From the NCBI GenBank assembly GCA_016204975.1, contig JACQJP010000002.1, positions 1 through 38,398 on the forward strand: DNA of 38,398 nt. Direction: 5' to 3'. Below the pieces are notes generated by a model. That model ran no database searches, had not been told where the DNA came from, and saw only the letters and a list, made by a program, of their open reading frames with translations. Positions 29,798 to 37,484 of the stretch are shown here, in pieces; position 1 is the stretch's first letter, and each line of letters opens with the position of its first letter. A program made the translations under genes and the position numbers. The stretch is from Elusimicrobiota bacterium. GTDB lineage: Bacteria; Elusimicrobiota; Elusimicrobia; JACQJP01.

Positions 29798-30834
29798 TGC
29801 ATAAAAAATCCATCGGCATCGGTCTCGCCGGCCTCGGACACTGGGGGCCGAATTACCTTAGGATTTTCAGCCAACTGGGCGACAGCCAAGTCGTCGCCTG
29901 CTGCGACTCAGATCTCAAAAAATTGGACGCCCTGAAGAAGCCCTATCCCCAGCCGCGTTACACCCCAAACTTTAAGGATCTGCTTTCCGACCCCCGCATT
30001 GAGGCCCTGGTCGTTGCCACCCCCACCCGGACCCATGCCTCCTTGGCCCACCAGGCTTTGCAAAGCGGCAAGCACGTGCTGGTGGAAAAGCCCCTGGCTC
30101 TGAGGAGCCGTGAGGCGCGGGAACTGGCCCGAACGGCCAAGCTCAAAAGAAAAATACTCATGGTCGGCCATACCTTTCTCTACAACCCGGCGGTTCTCAG
30201 AATCCGGCAGATTTTGAAGGCCCGCGCCCTGGGCCGCATCCACTATTTTCACGCCATGCGCACCAACCTGGGGCCCATCCGGACCGACGTCAACGCCATG
30301 CAGGACTTGGCTCCCCACGACATCTCCATCCTTCTCTATCTTCTGGGGGATATGCCGGAGGCGGTGCAGGCCCGGGGGGCCCGTTTCCTCGATGCCAAAA
30401 GAGACGACATCGCCAGTTTGATCCTCCATTTTCCCGGCAACGTCAAGACCTTCCTGCACGTCTCGTGGCTGGAGCCGGTCAAGATCCGCCGCCTCACCAT
30501 CATCGGAGACAAGAAAATGCTGGTCTTTGACGACACGGATCTCCAGGAGCCCCTGCGCCTCTATGACAAAGGGGCCGACATAAAAACGGACTACTCGCAC
30601 AAACGTTACCGGGACTTCGGGGAGTTTCAACTGGTGATTCGGGAAGGGGACATCCACATCCCCAAGGTGAAAATGGAGGAGCCTCTGCGCCGGCAATGCT
30701 GCGCTTACCTCGAGGCGATTCGAAGCGGCCGCCCCCCCTTGAGCTCCGGAGCCTTCGGCTGGAAAGTGGTCCGGGTCCTCGAAGCGGCTCAGAAATCTTT
30801 GGAACGCAAAGGCGCCTTCGTTCGAATTCCTTGA
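29794..30834 (+). CDS. Gfo/Idh/MocA-family sugar oxidoreductase
   Basis: A 346-residue NAD(P)-dependent oxidoreductase: GIGLAGLGHWGPNYLRIF (8-25) is the Rossmann loop, VVATPTRTHASLAHQAL follows, and EKPLAL (98-103) contains the catalytic Lys (K99). MVGHTFLYNPAV and DLAPHDISILLYLLGD carry the Asp-His typical of WlbA-like UDP-sugar dehydrogenases. A 3-oxidation step on an NDP-sugar before transamination or acetylation is plausible, since a LbetaH acyltransferase lies downstream, but no aminotransferase is present. The start is the first ATG of ATGATG at 29794, overlapping the GT2 stop. The stop overlaps the next start (TTGA). Confidence 0.87.
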   Translation: MMHKKSIGIGLAGLGHWGPNYLRIFSQLGDSQVVACCDSDLKKLDALKKPYPQPRYTPNFKDLLSDPRIEALVVATPTRTHASLAHQALQSGKHVLVEKPLALRSREARELARTAKLKRKILMVGHTFLYNPAVLRIRQILKARALGRIHYFHAMRTNLGPIRTDVNAMQDLAPHDISILLYLLGDMPEAVQARGARFLDAKRDDIASLILHFPGNVKTFLHVSWLEPVKIRRLTIIGDKKMLVFDDTDLQEPLRLYDKGADIKTDYSHKRYRDFGEFQLVIREGDIHIPKVKMEEPLRRQCCAYLEAIRSGRPPLSSGAFGWKVVRVLEAAQKSLERKGAFVRIP

Positions 30835-32414
30835 TCGGTTCTTCCAGACATTACCCGGCCCTGCTCTTCGTTCTCCTGATCGCCACAGCGCTGCGAGTCT
30901 GGGGCATCCCCTGGGGGCTCCCCTCCAAGAATGGAGCCCTGACCAGCTATCATCCCGACGAAGCCATCACCTTCTACTCCCTGGAACGGATGCGGCGCGA
31001 ACGCAGCCTCTACCCTGGAGATGCCCTTTTCTGGGGCAGCCTCCATACCTATGTCATAGGAACGCTCTGCCTGACCGCCCAGGCTATCGGCCTCGTAGAA
31101 ATCCGCTCCCGCGGGCATCTGATCCAAAATCTCCGGCAGGCAGACCGGCTTTATCTTCTCGGAAGACTGTTTTCCATTTTCTGCGATCTTTTCAGTGTCC
31201 TGCTCATCTTCCGCATTGGAAAAAGGGAGTTTGGGGTCCGGGCCGGACTTCTCGCCGCCTGCCTGTTGGCTCTGGCTCCGGCCTCCATCGCTGCGGGGCA
31301 CTTCGTCAAACCGGACGCCATGCTTTTGGCCATGATCCTTTTGTGTCTGTGGTGCGCTCAAAACCTGGCCGAAAACGTCACCGCTAGAAGAACCTGGATT
31401 TGCGGTCTTTGCGTCGGCCTAGCCGCAGCCACCAAATACAATGGAGGTCTCTTTCTCGTAGCCCCTCTTTTGGTGCTTTGGGAGAGGCGTCCTCGAGTGT
31501 TTCGGTTCTATCTCTATCTTTTGCTCAGCGCTCTCCTAGGGTTTGTCATCGGATGCCCCTCCTCGCTGCTGAACTGGAAAGCCTTTTTGCGCTACCAAGA
31601 GCTCAACTGGGGACTGGCTCGCTCCTGGGACGCTTCGAGTTCCTTTCTGGGGCTAGGCGCGGCGCAGATGCTTTTCTATTATCTTCCCTTCGCCGCCGGC
31701 TGGCCGACCACACTGGCTGGGCTGGGAGGAACCCTCTTGGCTTTCTATAGAAGGCAAGGGCTAAGTCGTTGGATGGGGCTCACCGCCCTCATCATTTTCC
31801 TCTCCGTGTCCGTGCCCAAGACGTGGCTCGCGATATGGACCTTTCCCGTCCTTCCCTTTCTCCTCCTTTTCGGCGCCCGATTGATTCTTTTCCTTTGGGA
31901 ATATCCGCTCAGGCGCCGGCAGTTGAGGGCCCTCTGCTTGACCTGCCTTCTGGGACAGGCGGCCTACGCAGCGGCCTTCAGCCGGCTCTTTTCCGTCTCC
32001 AATCCCCGAGAAGAGGCCTCCGCTTGGCTCAGGCAACACGTTCCCTCTTTCAGCCGGGTCGGCATCGTGCGGAGTTATTTCTGGACTCCACCCATCTTGA
32101 GACGTGCCGACACCCCTTACCGGGTGACGCCTGGAGCCGGCAATGAAGTCGGCCTGGAAGAGGCGGTGAAGGGCGTCCTGGCTTGGCACGCTCCCCCTCC
32201 ATTTTTTGTGCTCAGCGAAAATGAGCTGAGAGGGCATCCTGAGCTGAAAACCTGGCTCCAAAATTATAAACTAAGAGCCGCTTTCGCTGCGTCCCCTCGG
32301 CTGGGTCCCTGGCGCTTCTGGAGGCGTCCCCCTCCGTGGGATTTTTTATACATCGCCCCTCAGATAGAGATTTATGAAAACCGGCTCGCTTTCCATCAGC
32401 ATTCCGGCCTATAA
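30831..32414 (+). CDS. GT-C glycosyltransferase, PMT/ArnT-like
   Basis: A 527-residue polytopic membrane enzyme with about eleven helices. The first periplasmic loop, TSYHPDEAITFYSLERM, has the Asp-Glu pair (D43, E44) expected for a GT39/83-type catalytic base. LAPASIAAGHFVKPDAMLLA and GLAAATKYNGGLFLVAPLL are typical of the PMT_2 group. A soluble C-terminal part follows (about 420-527). It should transfer a sugar from a polyprenyl-phosphate donor to a lipid or protein on the outer side of the inner membrane. Start TTG 30831 overlaps the oxidoreductase stop (TTGA); a longer frame upstream is a shadow. The last 41 bases overlap the next GT2 gene. Confidence 0.85.
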   Translation: MIGSSRHYPALLFVLLIATALRVWGIPWGLPSKNGALTSYHPDEAITFYSLERMRRERSLYPGDALFWGSLHTYVIGTLCLTAQAIGLVEIRSRGHLIQNLRQADRLYLLGRLFSIFCDLFSVLLIFRIGKREFGVRAGLLAACLLALAPASIAAGHFVKPDAMLLAMILLCLWCAQNLAENVTARRTWICGLCVGLAAATKYNGGLFLVAPLLVLWERRPRVFRFYLYLLLSALLGFVIGCPSSLLNWKAFLRYQELNWGLARSWDASSSFLGLGAAQMLFYYLPFAAGWPTTLAGLGGTLLAFYRRQGLSRWMGLTALIIFLSVSVPKTWLAIWTFPVLPFLLLFGARLILFLWEYPLRRRQLRALCLTCLLGQAAYAAAFSRLFSVSNPREEASAWLRQHVPSFSRVGIVRSYFWTPPILRRADTPYRVTPGAGNEVGLEEAVKGVLAWHAPPPFFVLSENELRGHPELKTWLQNYKLRAAFAASPRLGPWRFWRRPPPWDFLYIAPQIEIYENRLAFHQHSGL

Positions 32415-33081
32415 CGAGGAGGCGACGATCGAGGAGTTGGTCCGGAGGAGTCTGGAGACGCTCAGCAACAGGGTTTCCGACTGGGAGGTCCTGGTGATTG
32501 ACGACGGGAGCCGGGATGCCACCCCAGCCATCTTGGAGCGCCTCGCGCGCGAGGACTCGCGGCTTTGCGTCCGGCGCCATGAGGTCAATCTGGGCTTCGG
32601 GGCGACCCTGAAGGAGGTCTTTCAAATTCCATCCAAGGAAGCTATCTTTTTCATCCCCGGCGACGCCCAGATCGCCCCGGAGGAGCTGGACCGGCTCCTT
32701 CCGGCATTGGGCACCTTCGATCTCATCTTGGGCCGGCGCGAGGAGCGTCGGGATGCGTGGCTCCGAACGGTCCTTTCTCACGGATACAATCTCCTCATCA
32801 GCCTGCTCCTGGGCCGGCGCGTGCGTGATGTGGACAGCGTCGTGCTGGTCAAGCGCGAGGTCATACGCGCTATTCAATTTTCGGCCGACAGCGCCTTCCT
32901 CCACGCAGAGCTGCTGCTCAAGGCGGCTCGGGCGGGCTTTTCCTGGACCGAGATTCCCATCTCCCACCGCCCACGGACGGGGGGTGCCTCCACCGTCTTG
33001 AAAGCGCGCACCATCCTCCCCGCACTTCGGGACCTTTTCCGTTACCTTTTCGCAACAGCGGAGGGCGAGCGGCGTGTCTAA
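32374..33081 (+). CDS. Family 2 glycosyltransferase, polyprenyl-phosphate type
   Basis: A 235-residue GT-A enzyme: SLSISIPAYNEEATIEELVR (5-24), VLVIDDGSRDAT (39-50), RRHEVNLGFGATLKEVF and a DxQ variant of the metal motif in IPGDAQIAPEEL (95-106). RDVDSVVLVKREVI matches the DPM1/GtrB branch. It overlaps the preceding GT-C gene by 41 bases, a longer overlap than the ATGA-type junctions here, implying tight coupling. It probably charges the lipid carrier for that GT-C enzyme. No C-terminal helices are present. Confidence 0.86.
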   Translation: MKTGSLSISIPAYNEEATIEELVRRSLETLSNRVSDWEVLVIDDGSRDATPAILERLAREDSRLCVRRHEVNLGFGATLKEVFQIPSKEAIFFIPGDAQIAPEELDRLLPALGTFDLILGRREERRDAWLRTVLSHGYNLLISLLLGRRVRDVDSVVLVKREVIRAIQFSADSAFLHAELLLKAARAGFSWTEIPISHRPRTGGASTVLKARTILPALRDLFRYLFATAEGERRV

Positions 33082-33697
33082 ATCCCCGCAGAGGATGAAA
33101 AAAATTAAATACCGAGATGCCGACGTCCTGATCGGGTATCCCTCGCCTCGTTTGAAAAAGAGACTTCCCCTGCGCCTGGGCTCCGGGGCCTATCTGCGGT
33201 CGGGAACGGTGATCTACGAGGGATCCCGGATCGGCAAAAACTTAGAGACCGGCCATCACGTCGTCATCCGGGAACAGAACTCGATCGGAGAAAACTTTCA
33301 GATCTGGAACAACTCCACGATGGACTATGGGTGCCGCATCGGGAAAAACGTCAAGGTTCACTGCAACGTTTACATCGCCCAGTACACCCGGCTTGGGGAT
33401 GCCGTCTTTCTGGCCCCGGGGGTGACCATCGCCAACGACCTCTATCCCGGGCGCAAGCTCTCGGCCAAGCTCATGCGGGGGCCCGTTCTGGAAAAAGGAG
33501 TCCAGGTGGGGGTCAACGCCACGATCCTCCCCTATGTGCGCATCGGACGGGGCAGCCTGATTGGGGCTGGGGCCGTGGTTACCCGCAACGTCGGGCCCCA
33601 CAGCGTGGTGGTGGGAAACCCCGGACGCCTTCTCGCAAAAACGGATTCCATCGGTAGGCAGCTCAAGAAAAAAATTCTTTACAAGCTGCAGTCGTAG
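33074..33697 (+). CDS. Left-handed beta-helix acyltransferase
   Basis: A 207-residue hexapeptide-repeat protein with repeated [LIV]-G-x-x-x-x units: SGTVIYEGSRIGKNLETGHH, ENFQIWNNSTMDYGCRIGKN, VKVHCNVYIAQYTRLGD, and VGVNATILPYVRIGRGSLIG. It ends with GAVVTRNVGPHSVVVGNPGR, typical of WbbJ/WlbB-type O- or N-acetyltransferases. Acetyl-CoA-dependent acylation of an NDP-sugar is the likely role. Start GTG 33074 overlaps the GT2 stop by eight bases and has GGAGGG upstream; ATG 33095 is an alternative. Confidence 0.87.
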   Translation: MSKSPQRMKKIKYRDADVLIGYPSPRLKKRLPLRLGSGAYLRSGTVIYEGSRIGKNLETGHHVVIREQNSIGENFQIWNNSTMDYGCRIGKNVKVHCNVYIAQYTRLGDAVFLAPGVTIANDLYPGRKLSAKLMRGPVLEKGVQVGVNATILPYVRIGRGSLIGAGAVVTRNVGPHSVVVGNPGRLLAKTDSIGRQLKKKILYKLQS

Positions 33698-33707
33698 AGG
33701 TGGTGGG

Positions 33708-34922
33708 GTGAGGTTCCTGGCCAAAGAGAAAATCCTTGTCGGAGCTCTTTTGGGAATCGGGTTTCTGGCGCGCCTGGCCTACGCCCTTTACTACTTTCAA
33801 TCCGGTGCGCCCTATTCGCTCAATATCGACACCTACGCCTCGCTGGCCCACAACCTCCTGCGTCACTGGGAATACTCCGTCATAGTGGGGCAACCCGATC
33901 TGGTTCGGGAACCCGCCTATCCCATCTTTCTCGCCTTGGTATTTTTCCTTTTCGGGGAAAGCCGCTGGAGCGTGGCGCTCTCCCTGAACCTCATCAATCT
34001 TTTGACCTGCTTTCTCCTCTACCGTTTTTCCAAAGAACTCTTCGGCTCCAAAACGGCAAAAATCGCCCTGGGGATCGGCTGTCTCTATCCCTATTACATC
34101 TACTATGCCCTGCACCCCTACCGGGAAACCCTTCTTTCCCTGCTGAGCCTGGCCACCCTCTATTCTTTATGGAGATACCTGAAAACTCAAGGCAGCCTCT
34201 CAGCCTGCCTGGGCGGCGCGCTCACCGGTATAACCGCTTTGTGCAAGGCCACCGCCCTTCCATTCGCGGGATGGAGCTTCCTGGCGATTTTATGGATATC
34301 CAAAAACTGGAAGCAGGCCGGCCTGTATCTTCTGTTTTTTTCGCTGACCTACTCCCCCTGGGTCTTAAGAAACCGGCTCACCTTCGGGTTTTGGATGCTT
34401 ACCACACCTTCCGCGGCCGGGCACTTCTATCTCAATTTGGTGACTCCCCAGGATCAATTTGGAAAGGAGGGGGAACATCGGGTCCTCGCCACAGATCCCG
34501 TCATTCAAAAGGCGGCAGCCCTTCCCCCTGAAAAAAGCTCGGCCCTCTACTACCGGGCGGGAATCCAGTGGATTTCTCAACATCCCCGGTCATTTTTAAA
34601 AACCCGCATCCAGAAGTTCATTAAATTCTGGCGGTTTTACCCGCCGAACAGAGATTTTGAGTGGACGACCCTCTCCTATGTCCAACTGAAATGGATCAGT
34701 CTCCTTTCCGATGGGCTTTTGATTCCCTTGGCGGTTCTGGGCTGCTTTCTTCTAGCACGTTGGGATCCTACGGCTTTTATTTTCCTGTTTATCGCCAACG
34801 AAACCTTGGCGCACATGCTGTTTCACTCCAGCATTCGTTTTCGCCTCCCCCTCATGGCCTTGGTGATTGCGCTGGCTGCTTTTGCGCTCACCCATCAGAA
34901 AGGTTTGCGGCCGCAGAGATAG
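33708..34922 (+). CDS. GT-C membrane glycosyltransferase, GT39-like
   Basis: A 404-residue polytopic protein with about ten helices. The first periplasmic loop, SGAPYSLNIDTYASLAHNLL, carries the acidic residue (D41) expected for GT-C catalysis. Also seen are REPAYPIFLALVFFLFGE, LHPYRETLLSLLSLATLYSL and ALCKATALPFAGWSFLA. ArnT/PMT-like transfer from a polyprenyl-phosphate sugar is inferred. Start GTG 33708 follows GAGGTGG; the longer frame upstream runs over the acyltransferase gene. Its last 28 bases overlap the convergent methyltransferase gene, leaving no room for a separate terminator. Confidence 0.83.
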   Translation: MRFLAKEKILVGALLGIGFLARLAYALYYFQSGAPYSLNIDTYASLAHNLLRHWEYSVIVGQPDLVREPAYPIFLALVFFLFGESRWSVALSLNLINLLTCFLLYRFSKELFGSKTAKIALGIGCLYPYYIYYALHPYRETLLSLLSLATLYSLWRYLKTQGSLSACLGGALTGITALCKATALPFAGWSFLAILWISKNWKQAGLYLLFFSLTYSPWVLRNRLTFGFWMLTTPSAAGHFYLNLVTPQDQFGKEGEHRVLATDPVIQKAAALPPEKSSALYYRAGIQWISQHPRSFLKTRIQKFIKFWRFYPPNRDFEWTTLSYVQLKWISLLSDGLLIPLAVLGCFLLARWDPTAFIFLFIANETLAHMLFHSSIRFRLPLMALVIALAAFALTHQKGLRPQR

Positions 34923-35596
34923 TACTGCCCGCCGAAAGGAAGCCAGGAGAGAGCCGGCTCCAACCGCCGAAACACCTTGAGGAATTTTGGAAAAAACGCG
35001 ATGAAGCGCACCTGGGGAGTTTGAAAGCCTGCTAGGCGATAGGCGCGCCGGATCTGTAGCGCGCTGTACAGGGTGACGCCGGCATCCAGCGGACAGTGGG
35101 AGACCACCCACCGGGTCAGGGGGTTCCACGGATTGTGCTCAAAGATAAAAATCCAGCCCCCGGGTCTCAGCACCCGGCGCATCTCGTGCAGCATCGCCAG
35201 GTGATGATCCTGGGAGGAATGGTGAAAGATGCAGGTGGAGAGGACGAGATCGAAGCTTGCCTCCGGAAAGGGGAGCTTTTCGGCCTGGCCCCGGTGAAAA
35301 GTGTCCCGGGGCAAGGGGCGCTCCTGCGCACGGGCCAGCATTCCAGCGGAGGGCTCCACCCCTTGGACCCTTCGGAAGCTTTCAGAGAGCAGCTCCACGA
35401 TGCGACCGGTGCCGCAGCCGACATCGAGAGCCTCCCGTTCGGCGGGATCTTTCCCTAGCCGCCTGAGGTGACGAACGATCTCATCCGCTTTGAGGCGGAG
35501 GTAGTAATCTGAAGATTCGCCTCCAAGGGCAGCCACTGCCTCATCCACCATCTCTTCATAGTGACTGCTTGCTTCGTCGAAGTCAGCGGGCGCCAT
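34895..35596 (-). CDS. Class I SAM-dependent methyltransferase (Methyltransf_11)
   Basis: A 233-residue enzyme with ALDVGCGTGRIVELL (SAM motif I), VQGVEPSAGMLARAQ, QAEKLPFPEASFDLVLS (motif IV region) and FHHSSQDHHLAMLHEMRRVL with RPGGWIFIFEHNP. The order is that of UbiE/biotin-synthesis BioC-type small-molecule or lipid methyltransferases. The C-terminal RRAYRLAGFQTPQVRF is usual in polyprenyl or glycan methylation. Its start overlaps the epimerase stop by 14 bases. Substrate unknown; last gene of a three-gene glycan operon. Confidence 0.87.
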   Translation of the reverse strand: MAPADFDEASSHYEEMVDEAVAALGGESSDYYLRLKADEIVRHLRRLGKDPAEREALDVGCGTGRIVELLSESFRRVQGVEPSAGMLARAQERPLPRDTFHRGQAEKLPFPEASFDLVLSTCIFHHSSQDHHLAMLHEMRRVLRPGGWIFIFEHNPWNPLTRWVVSHCPLDAGVTLYSALQIRRAYRLAGFQTPQVRFIAFFPKFLKVFRRLEPALSWLPFGGQYYLCGRKPF

Positions 35597-36458
35597 GGAG
35601 CAGTTCCTCGAAGGGGCGTTGCCGGAATCCCAGGTCCCGCACCGCTTCCCGGGAGTCCTCTTCCTTGGCCATCGTCAATCGGCCCACCTGATCCGGCATG
35701 ACATAAGGAAAAAAAGGCCACACGCTGTTTAAGCGGCAGATCCCCTTGACCAATCCCAGGGGTACGGGAATCGGCCAGGTTCCAGGCAGAACCTTCCTTA
35801 AAGAGCGCCACAGCTCATAGGGGGTATATCCCCGGGGACCGGCCAGGGTATAGGTTTTTTTTAGGCACTGAAGATTCAACGCGCAGCGCGCGATGGCCTC
35901 CGCGACGTCCTCGATGCCCACCGGGGCCAGGGTCACCCTGCGCAAGGTCAGCAGGACAGGGAAGATTCCCCAGTGCCTCGCCCAGGTGATCCATTGGGTG
36001 ATCCCGCGGCCTCGCCTCTCCCCGACGACTTCGGCGGGTCGAAAGATGGTCCATGGGACGCCGCTGCGGCGCACCCATTTCTCCGCCAGATGTTTGGAGT
36101 GGCTGTAGCCGCCGCCCGTGCGCCCCAGACAACGGGTGCTCACATAGATGAAGTGCTTGAGCTGGGTGCGGTCCAGTGCCCGCAATAGGTTGGCCGTTCC
36201 TTCCGCATTGATCTCGAAATAGGTCTGGGGTTTCCTGGCGTGAGTGGCCGCAGCCAGATGGAGAACCATCTGGATAGTGGGAAGAGGCGGCAGGTTCCCC
36301 AGCGACCCCGTCACCACCTGGTCCCCGGCAGCGGCCTCCACGGGGTTTCTGTGCTGCAGCAGAATATAAGAGGCGCCGGCCAGGCGGGAGGAAGATTTTA
36401 ATTGACGGTAGAGGCGGCAGCCCAGCTCGGAGCTCGCCCCGGTGATCAGGATGTTCAC
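35583..36458 (-). CDS. NAD-dependent epimerase/dehydratase family protein
   Basis: A 291-residue extended SDR. The nucleotide loop is ITGASSELGCRL, with Ser where the middle Gly of GxxGxxG is usual. LHLAAATHARKP and NAEGTANLLRALD follow, and the catalytic pair is Y118/K122 in GYSHSKHLAEKWV. FRPAEVVGERRGRGITQWI and PVGIEDVAEAIARCAL are the expected substrate and C-terminal segments. It resembles UDP-glucose 4-epimerase-like enzymes and the lipid/polyprenol-sugar reductase group. Overlaps are ATGA with the upstream GT2 gene and 14 bases with the methyltransferase gene. Reaction not assignable. Confidence 0.83.
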   Translation of the reverse strand: MNILITGASSELGCRLYRQLKSSSRLAGASYILLQHRNPVEAAAGDQVVTGSLGNLPPLPTIQMVLHLAAATHARKPQTYFEINAEGTANLLRALDRTQLKHFIYVSTRCLGRTGGGYSHSKHLAEKWVRRSGVPWTIFRPAEVVGERRGRGITQWITWARHWGIFPVLLTLRRVTLAPVGIEDVAEAIARCALNLQCLKKTYTLAGPRGYTPYELWRSLRKVLPGTWPIPVPLGLVKGICRLNSVWPFFPYVMPDQVGRLTMAKEEDSREAVRDLGFRQRPFEELLHGAR

Positions 36459-37204
36459 GCCCTTTGGCTACCGAAGCGATACTCCCACAGGTTCTTTAGG
36501 AACTCCAGGATGGCTCCCAAGCGCACAAAGGAGTGGCGCCCCCGAAGCTCGTTGAAGTGGATGGGAATCTCGGCCACCCGCAAGCCAAGACGCGCCGCCG
36601 CAATCATGATCTCGGCATCGATGAACCAGCCGTCGCTGCACAGATTCAGCATCCGGTAGGCGGAGCGCCGGATGAACTTGGGTTTGGAGTTGATATCAAA
36701 GAAGCGTTGTTGCGGGAAGAGAATCCGAAAAAAAAGGTTATAGTGGAAAGAGAGAAACCGGCGCAGCCACCCGTCTCCTCGGAGCACACGGTAGGTCTTT
36801 ACCAGATCCACCTCATCGTGGAGCAGGCGGCCGATGCAGGCATTGATGGCTTCATGGGGAAACTGGCCGTCCCCGTCCACGACTCCGAGATACTCTCCCC
36901 GGCATGCCTCCAGCCCGGTGCGCATATCCCACCCCATCATCCCCTTCTTCTCCAGCGCGATGTGACGAATATGGGGGAGCCTCTCGCAGAGATTTGCGAC
37001 CACCTCCGGGGTGCGATCCGGAATGCCTTGTAAGTAGTTGGCGACTAAAACGAGCTCCCAGGGAAAATTGTAATCCGATAGGATGGCGTGCATCTTCTCC
37101 ACAAAGGGGATGACTGCATCCTCGGTGCGGTAACAGAGGACGGCCAGGGAAATTTTCGGTTGGAGAACTTGTGGACTCTGAGACGCAGGCACTTGTGGCG
37201 GCAT
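36455..37204 (-). CDS. Family 2 glycosyltransferase
   Basis: A GT-A enzyme of 249 residues from ATG 37204: KISLAVLCYRTEDAVIPFVE (17-36), EKKGMMGWDMRTGLEACRGE and VVDGDGQFPHEA (108-119) with the DGDGQ metal motif. FDINSKPKFIRRSAYRMLNL and EIPIHFNELRGRHSFVR follow. It belongs with DPM-like polyprenyl-phosphate glycosyltransferases. An in-frame start further upstream (37303) would run through the structured intergenic element and has no support. No strong ribosome site is visible at 37204. First gene of the minus-strand operon. Confidence 0.85.
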   Translation of the reverse strand: MPPQVPASQSPQVLQPKISLAVLCYRTEDAVIPFVEKMHAILSDYNFPWELVLVANYLQGIPDRTPEVVANLCERLPHIRHIALEKKGMMGWDMRTGLEACRGEYLGVVDGDGQFPHEAINACIGRLLHDEVDLVKTYRVLRGDGWLRRFLSFHYNLFFRILFPQQRFFDINSKPKFIRRSAYRMLNLCSDGWFIDAEIMIAAARLGLRVAEIPIHFNELRGRHSFVRLGAILEFLKNLWEYRFGSQRA

Positions 37205-37289
37205 TTTAACAGAAACAACACCCTCAGGCAAACCGGACCTCCCTCTCTTGCCTGTAAGAGGGATGGAAAAAGCTAAAATAAAGTAGAGG

Positions 37290-37475
37290 CTGGACTTTTG
37301 CAAATATATAGGGGGGGTGGCCAGGGAATGCCTGGAGAAAACCCTGTTTGGCTTGGCCCTGGGCTACGAGCGAAGCGAGAGCCAAGCCAAACTCGGGAGC
37401 GAGCCTCGCAAATGGCGAGCGTTTTTCGAAAGGCAACCCTGGACAGGACCCCAATTCCATTTTGCAAAAATCCGG
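37290..37475. repeat. Structured intergenic element with imperfect inverted ends
   Basis: The left end, CTGGACTTTTGCAAATA (37290-37306), and the reverse complement of the right end (37459-37475), CCGGATTTTTGCAAAAT, agree at 13 of 17 positions. Inside, GTTTGGCTTGGC (37346-37357) and GCCAAGCCAAAC (37381-37392) are a perfect 12-base inverted repeat. CAGGG/CCCTG pairs flank it, and CTCGC-AAATG-GCGAG (37405-37419) is followed by CGTTTTT. The nesting suggests a small miniature mobile-like element or a folded leader RNA. It fills most of the divergent gap between the GT2 and YfhO-like genes. Confidence 0.55.
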
Positions 37476-37484
37476 TAGAGGTTT

